DNA of 8,974 bases from CAZVEV01 sp964625865 (GTDB taxonomy: Bacteria; Planctomycetota; Phycisphaerae; SM23-33), in the NCBI GenBank assembly GCA_964625865.1, contig CAZVEV010000262.1:1-8974 (forward strand). The letters run 5' to 3'. Below, piece by piece: positions 5,068 to 8,974 of the stretch. The position numbers and the translations under genes were made by a program. The notes beneath the pieces are model-generated. The model had not been told where the DNA came from, made no database searches, and saw only the letters and a list, made by a program, of their open reading frames with translations. Every line of letters starts with the position of its first letter. Position 1 is the stretch's first letter.

Positions 5068-6244
5068 GCGTATAATCCTGGTCGGCGTGCTTGCGATGGC
5101 GAGCATGTGCGGCGCGGTGGACCCCGCGACGTACCAGGCCGAAACCACCAGCGCCCTTCAGGACGCCCTGCTGAAACTCCAGAGGGGCCAGCTGTTGCAG
5201 GCCGAAGCCGACGCATTGGTGTTGGCGTCTCGCAGTGACAGGTCAGCCCCGCGAGCTTGGCTGGTTGTGGCCGCGGCCAGGTGCCAGCGAGACAAGCATC
5301 AGGCCGCCATACGGGCCTATCGGAACTTCCTGGACAATTGCACCTCACCACGTCTCCGCACCTACGCCGCTCGCCAGATCGTTCGCTGCGAAGGCAAGAC
5401 CGCCGCGCCGGCCAAACCACGCATCGCGCCGAGCAAGCGCCTGAAGGAGGCGGACCTGGCCGCCCTGTCTCGCGTGGGGCCGCGGATGCTCACCGAGACC
5501 AGCGAACATTTCATCGTACGAGCGAAGAACGCGGGTGTGGCCAAGTTGATGGCCGCCGAGGCCGAGGAGTCGCTGCGGCGCATTTGCGGGTATATTCTGT
5601 GCGGCCAGGCGTATCCCCATACGGTGACCATCACGATCTGGTCCGACCAGAAGGAATACGCCGCCCACGCCAAGAACGCCCCTGAATGGGCCGGTGGGAG
5701 CTTCGCCATTACCTCCGAGAACGGCGTGGCCAGTCGGCGGATCGACCTGACGCAATTGAATGACAAGGGCCGCTTCGACACGATCATGCTCGATCGCGTC
5801 CTGCCCCACGAGATGTGCCATCTCGTCGTCCAGGAGTACTTCGGCGATGGGCGATGCCCGCTGGTCCTGAACGAAGGTCTGGCCATGCTCGCCGAGAGCG
5901 AAACCGACAACGCGCGGGTCATGCTTGCGGGGATGGCTCTGGCGGCTGACGGCAAGGTCTCATTGGAGGACCTGTTCGCGCGGCAGCGCTATAGCATGGG
6001 CGACCCGGCGGTCTTCTACGCCAAGAGTTTCACCTTCCTTGAGTTCCTCCGCAGCCGAATGACGCAGGAACAGTTCCGCCGATTCCTCTCACACGTCAAG
6101 GGCGGCTGTTCGATCGGCGATGCGATTCAGCGCGCCCTGTGCGCGCCGAGCAGCGAGCGGTTCATGCCCGCCCTGGCTCGTGCATGGCAGGACCGTGCGG
6201 TGGAGCAGGCCCACTTCCTCCGCGCCCTGGCCGACCGCAAGTAG
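5057..6244 (+). CDS. Exported zinc metallopeptidase (HExxH, peptidase MA-like) with N-terminal TPR-like region
   Basis: A 395-aa protein likely to be a secreted or periplasmic gluzincin-type protease of unknown substrate. It has a signal peptide (about 1-20, 'IILVGVLAMASMCGA'), a helical TPR-like region (about 22-110), a linker with 'KPRIAPSKR', then the peptidase domain (about 140-395). The zinc motif H251-E-M-C-H255 is intact, and 'LNEGLA' supplies the expected third ligand, E273, 18 residues after H255. This is the arrangement of peptidase MA-like proteins. 'SEHFIVRA' and 'TVTITIWSDQKEY' fit the beta sheet before the active helix. The start at ATG 5057 has GGTGAG (5044-5049) seven bases upstream and overlaps the previous gene by 11 bp, which implies translational coupling. 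GTG 5045 is an alternative that adds four residues. The family call is good; substrate and exact subfamily are unknown. Confidence 0.82.
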   Translation: MASKRIILVGVLAMASMCGAVDPATYQAETTSALQDALLKLQRGQLLQAEADALVLASRSDRSAPRAWLVVAAARCQRDKHQAAIRAYRNFLDNCTSPRLRTYAARQIVRCEGKTAAPAKPRIAPSKRLKEADLAALSRVGPRMLTETSEHFIVRAKNAGVAKLMAAEAEESLRRICGYILCGQAYPHTVTITIWSDQKEYAAHAKNAPEWAGGSFAITSENGVASRRIDLTQLNDKGRFDTIMLDRVLPHEMCHLVVQEYFGDGRCPLVLNEGLAMLAESETDNARVMLAGMALAADGKVSLEDLFARQRYSMGDPAVFYAKSFTFLEFLRSRMTQEQFRRFLSHVKGGCSIGDAIQRALCAPSSERFMPALARAWQDRAVEQAHFLRALADRK

Positions 6245-6288
6245 CGAGTCGGGGCGGCTCACGACAGAGCAATCCGCAGAAATGGGGT

Positions 6289-6325
6289 AAGGGAACAGGC
6301 CGTAGATCAAGGGAACGGGCCGTGG
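6289..6325. repeat. Degenerate 20-bp tandem repeat
   Basis: AAGGGAACAGGCCGTAG (6289-6305) and AAGGGAACGGGCCGTGG (6309-6325) match at 15 of 17 positions with a 20-bp period. A weaker third copy may follow from about 6323. No coding potential is seen. Confidence 0.55.
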
Positions 6326-6436
6326 GCAACAGGGGCGTGGGTGGGTGGATTGTACAGCCGAAGGAAACGGGGGTTCGGATGGTGAGTCCTGCTCGTGACG
6401 GTCTTCTGCCTGATGGGGGTCCCGTGTTCGTCTTCG

Positions 6437-6541
6437 TTCGATCCCTCGTCGCGCATTCCGCTGCGCGGTGATAGCCCCTATTGCCTACGGCCGGACGGCA
6501 AGGGATATGTGCTCTACAGTGTCGGGCGGAACATGCGCGAC
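6437..6541 (+). pseudogene. Probable decayed 3' fragment of a protein with a 'DGKGYVLYSVG' tail
   Basis: One plus frame encodes 35 residues beginning 'FDPSSRIPLRG' and ending 'GYVLYSVGRNMRD'. From memory this resembles the C-terminus of exported proteins common in planctomycetes, in which a 'DP-x-x-x-x-PLRYR' segment is followed by '(D)GxxYxLYSVGxNxxDDGG'. Here the spacing in the middle is disturbed, and the usual DDGG end is replaced by 'DPIGKP' running on to a stop at 6596-6598. Nothing upstream in any frame continues the family, and the nearest start (GTG 6395) has no ribosome binding site. It is best read as a remnant of a larger lost gene. The resemblance is inferred, not searched. Confidence 0.4.
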
Positions 6542-6670
6542 CCCATTGGCAAGCCCTGCCCTGCCGGACCCCTCAGAACGCCCAGAGAGGCGGCCTAAGC
6601 GACGATCTCCCCGCCGATGAGCCGGGGGGTGTTTCTCAGGCGCAAAGGGCGGCCAGGGGGGCGTGGAACC

Positions 6671-6795
6671 CGCCAAGAAGCAAGCTGCACCGGGTAGCGC
6701 GTGTGGAAACAGCGGGGCGCTCTTGTGTCGTCTGCGCACATGCCACCCCGTGAGATCTTGACGGGGGACTTCGCTTCGCAGCTTGCTTCTTGGCG
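6671..6795. repeat. Perfect 18-bp inverted repeat enclosing an 89-bp structured core
   Basis: CGCCAAGAAGCAAGCTGC (6671-6688) is the exact reverse complement of 6778-6795. The core contains a hairpin, CCCCGT (6746-6751)/ACGGGG (6761-6766), and GTCGTCTGC (6727-6735), whose exact complement GCAGACGAC lies outside the right arm at 6826-6834, so the two pairings interleave. Right after the arm, GCACACG-gtctttt-CGCGTGC (6807-6827) forms another 7-bp stem with one G-T pair. No transposase or target-site duplication is seen. It could be a small non-autonomous element, a structured RNA, or a dispersed intergenic repeat. Confidence 0.75.
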
Positions 6796-6870
6796 TCTTT
6801 GCGAACGCACACGGTCTTTTCGCGTGCAGACGACGCAAGGACGCCCCTCGCCTGCGCATGTCCCGGTTGC

Positions 6871-8952
6871 TTAAGACCCACCGAGGTTGACGGTGGTCGC
6901 CTTGGCGCCGTCGATGAGGACGTCGACGGTTCCGAAGGCCGTGCCCTTGGGCGAGAGGCCCAGGGTGATGTCGGCGCGGGCCTGGCCGCCGGCTTTGCGG
7001 AAGACGCCCTGGGCGAGCGTCTTGTCGCCCTGCTTGATAAGCACCTTCTTGCCGGCGCTGGCCTTGGGGGCGACCAGTTCGATGCCCGAGCCGATCGGCA
7101 GGACCGTACCGGCCCGCACCGCCAGCGTCTCGGGCGGCGAGGGCTCGCCGTCGATCAGGCGAACGCCGCACACGCGGTCCAGCCCGCCGGCTGACAGCGG
7201 ATCGCCCATCGGATACCAGCCCTGGTGAACGACCGGGGCGTCGGCGTCGGCGTCCCTGACGAGCACCTGCACGCCAAGGGTCCGTCCCTCGCGCGGTTTG
7301 ACGTGGAGGTTCGACCACGGCAGGCGTGTCTCGACGGCATAGCCGCCGGGGATCAGCTTGGTCTGCACGGTGGCCCGCAGTTTCCGCTGTTCCTGGGGGA
7401 AGTCGAACCCGATCCGCTGGGGGGTCTTGGCGTCGGCGGGGGGGGCGGCGATTACCGAATACACGTCCCGGGCGCCCGGGCCTGACGAGACGTACACCTG
7501 CACCCAGTCCCCGTCCGTCATCTTCTTGCCCTTCTTCGCGGGCGAGATCGTGTCATCGCGCACCGTCACGTGGACGAGCAGTCCCGCATCGTCCCAGCCC
7601 AGGCGGACGGTGGGCGCGAACGTGCCCTTGTTCGTAACGGCCCGCCCGACGGTCGACAGGGCCTCGATGCGAAAGCCCTCGTCGCCCCAGTCCGCGGCGT
7701 CTCCGTCGATCTTGATCCGGCCCACCCAGGGCACGTCGACGGTCCGGGTCCGCTTGACGGTCGAGACGCTGATGGCCCGGCCCAGCACGTCGCGCCATCC
7801 GAAGAGGCGCCGCTTGCCCGCCCGCAGTTCAACCGTGGCGGCGGGCAGGTCCAGCAGGCGCTGGTAGGTGGTTGCGGCCGTCAGTTTCCCGCTCTTGCCG
7901 GCAGGGATGGCCGTCTGGGTGCTGACGGCCTTCCACGTGCTGCCCCGGTGCCCCCACGTCAGGACGCCCTGGGTCGCGAGCGTGGTGGGGTTCGGCACGG
8001 TCAGTTCCAGATCGATCTTCCCCGGCGTGGCCGCGTCCATGCTCATCTCGAGCCCGCCGGTGAGCATCTCCAGCGGCTCGGAGATCACGCACTCGGGCGG
8101 GAGCGTCTTGGACGGCGTGACGACGGACAGGGCGGTCGGCTTGTTCGGTGAGACGTCGACCTTGACGAAGTGCGGGAACCGGCCCGCCAGTTCGTACGGC
8201 CCGGCTTCGATCCCTCCGCCGCCGGTCATCACGTAGCGTACGGTGTCCCGCGTGGGGAAGAGGCAATACCTGTGCCAGCCGCCCGCGAACACCGTGTCGA
8301 CGCCGTACTGGACCAGCAGCGGGTGGACGTCCCTGTTCCACGCGTTCGAGTCGACCCCTTCGGGCCCGCCGACGGCCCACAGCGGCTCGTGGATGAAGAT
8401 GAACACGCGCTTGCTGCGGAACGAACGCATCAGGTCCCGGGTCAGCCACTTCAACTGTTCGCCGGTGATCTGCCCCTCCTGGCCGGGCACGTTCGAGCAC
8501 AGCGCAATGAAGTGGGCGGCCTTGTGATCCCACGAGAAGTACAGGCGTCCGAACCGCTGGGTCCACTGGCGGAGACTCTCGCGGTCCCAGACGTCGCGAT
8601 CGCCCGGAACGAGGAGGTGGGGCATGACCAGGCGCTTGAGGGCCTTGGCGGCGGCGTTCCATTGCTTGGCGAGCAGCTCGACATCGCCGGTCCGTCCGGA
8701 GATCACGTCGCCGGCGATGACGGCGAAGTCCGCGCGCTGCGCGTTGCATCGGTCGATGCTGTCCACGAACAGCTTGTTCGGCGCGACGGAGTCGCCCGCG
8801 CCGGGCTGGGGACTGCAACTGCCCATCACCACAAAGCTGAACTCGCCCGAACCGCCGGGGTTCAGTTGTCCGGTCTCGATGGCGTCCTGCATCCGATCCG
8901 CACAGCCCCAGATGAACACGCACGCCAACGTCACACATGCCAGCTTCTTCAC
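6871..8952 (-). CDS. Lipoprotein-like calcineurin-type phosphoesterase with degraded metal site, fused to a CBM9-like domain
   Basis: A 693-aa exported protein. The N-terminus (1-17, ending 'VFIWGC') looks like a lipoprotein signal with Cys17 as the lipidation site, though Trp at -2 is unusual. Residues about 37-250 follow the metallophosphoesterase fold. 'AGD82V' and 'IH188EPLW' are kept, but the D-x-H position reads 'MGSC' (43-46), GNHD reads 'GDRD' (117-120) and GHxH reads 'GGWH' (224-227). Several metal ligands are therefore lost, and activity is doubtful. After a beta-rich linker, about 405-605 resembles a CBM9/DOMON-type sugar-binding domain: 'IKIDGDAADWG', 'LGWDDAGLLVHVTVRDD', 'ETRLPWSNL'. 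A last beta-rich segment of about 85 residues ends the protein. The start is GTG 8952, with AAAGGAG on the minus strand seven bases upstream. It may be a cell-surface binding protein. Its promoter lies outside the window. Confidence 0.8.
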   Translation of the reverse strand: MKKLACVTLACVFIWGCADRMQDAIETGQLNPGGSGEFSFVVMGSCSPQPGAGDSVAPNKLFVDSIDRCNAQRADFAVIAGDVISGRTGDVELLAKQWNAAAKALKRLVMPHLLVPGDRDVWDRESLRQWTQRFGRLYFSWDHKAAHFIALCSNVPGQEGQITGEQLKWLTRDLMRSFRSKRVFIFIHEPLWAVGGPEGVDSNAWNRDVHPLLVQYGVDTVFAGGWHRYCLFPTRDTVRYVMTGGGGIEAGPYELAGRFPHFVKVDVSPNKPTALSVVTPSKTLPPECVISEPLEMLTGGLEMSMDAATPGKIDLELTVPNPTTLATQGVLTWGHRGSTWKAVSTQTAIPAGKSGKLTAATTYQRLLDLPAATVELRAGKRRLFGWRDVLGRAISVSTVKRTRTVDVPWVGRIKIDGDAADWGDEGFRIEALSTVGRAVTNKGTFAPTVRLGWDDAGLLVHVTVRDDTISPAKKGKKMTDGDWVQVYVSSGPGARDVYSVIAAPPADAKTPQRIGFDFPQEQRKLRATVQTKLIPGGYAVETRLPWSNLHVKPREGRTLGVQVLVRDADADAPVVHQGWYPMGDPLSAGGLDRVCGVRLIDGEPSPPETLAVRAGTVLPIGSGIELVAPKASAGKKVLIKQGDKTLAQGVFRKAGGQARADITLGLSPKGTAFGTVDVLIDGAKATTVNLGGS

Positions 8953-8974
8953 GGTTATGCTCCTTTGCTGCCGT

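Larger units (their letters stand above)
6245..6870. other. 626-bp gene-poor stretch: repeats, decayed gene tail, structured block
   Basis: No intact gene is supported on either strand between the metallopeptidase stop and the phosphoesterase stop, which face each other. Just after the peptidase gene is a small hairpin, GAGTCG-ggg-CGGCTC with one G-T pair (6246-6260), without a T-run. Further on come the 20-bp degenerate repeats (6289-6325), the gene remnant (6437-6541), a CCCCG/CGGGG hairpin (6609-6613/6623-6627) with a weak TGTTT tail, and the inverted-repeat block (6671-6834). Several minus-strand frames are open here but look like GC-rich noise. The length is unusual for two convergent genes. 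Confidence 0.6.

Noticed and set aside
6595..6810. A 71-codon minus frame across the inverted-repeat block
   Set aside because: It follows the repeat sequence and has no ribosome binding site or domain. It is better explained as a chance frame in a repeat.
6807..6827. Terminator of the phosphoesterase gene
   Set aside because: The 7-bp hairpin lies 44 bp past the stop, but on the minus strand no T-run follows. It may still help to stop transcription, but it cannot be called an intrinsic terminator.
7829..8938. A 369-codon minus frame inside the phosphoesterase gene
   Set aside because: It is the shifted frame of the same strand. Its product is an Arg-rich sequence without domains, while the main frame carries a signal peptide and conserved motifs.

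Overview
The window is GC-rich (mid-60s percent by eye) bacterial chromosome and looks like core rather than phage or plasmid DNA. The best guess for the host is an uncultured planctomycete of the Phycisphaerae type. This rests on inference: a secreted protein with a small beta-barrel, TPR repeats and a 'DGKW' linker, a secreted HExxH protease in the next frame, a phosphoesterase fused to a CBM9-like domain, and long intergenic stretches of degenerate short repeats. No single marker proves the phylum.

Layout. Positions 1-345 hold no recognisable gene, only short repeats. A tRNA-Leu(UAA) at 346-429 is followed at once by a strong hairpin terminator. A near-consensus sigma70 promoter then drives trxA (thioredoxin, 580-909), with nnrE (NAD(P)H-hydrate epimerase, 946-1665) 36 bp behind. 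After a 162-bp gap comes a 60-aa four-cysteine protein (1828-2010), whose 3' end overlaps by 53 bp an XerD-like tyrosine recombinase (1958-2902). A short HicB-like antitoxin on the minus strand (3007-3204) converges on xerD. It diverges from an FmdB-type zinc-ribbon protein (3403-3642), and the shared intergenic region carries a promoter for each gene and several dyads. Next are two exported proteins that overlap by 11 bp: a TPR protein (3793-5067) and a gluzincin-like zinc metallopeptidase (5057-6244). A 626-bp gene-poor stretch (6245-6870) carries degenerate tandem repeats, a probable decayed gene tail and a strongly structured block with a perfect 18-bp inverted repeat. The window closes with a 693-aa putative lipoprotein on the minus strand (6871-8952): a calcineurin-like phosphoesterase fold with degraded metal-site motifs plus a C-terminal CBM9-like domain.

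How the genes relate. trxA and nnrE form a plausible housekeeping and repair pair (thiol reduction, nicotinamide nucleotide repair). XerD would act in chromosome dimer resolution. The TPR protein and metallopeptidase are probably translated together and act outside the cytoplasm. The phosphoesterase is also exported, but sits on the other strand behind a long non-coding gap.

I see no CRISPR array, transposase, phage module or complete toxin-antitoxin pair. The most unusual items are the phosphoesterase with a degraded active site, the overlapping Cys-rich gene and xerD, the interleaved inverted repeats at 6671-6834, and a cluster of TTA codons at the 3' end of the TPR gene.
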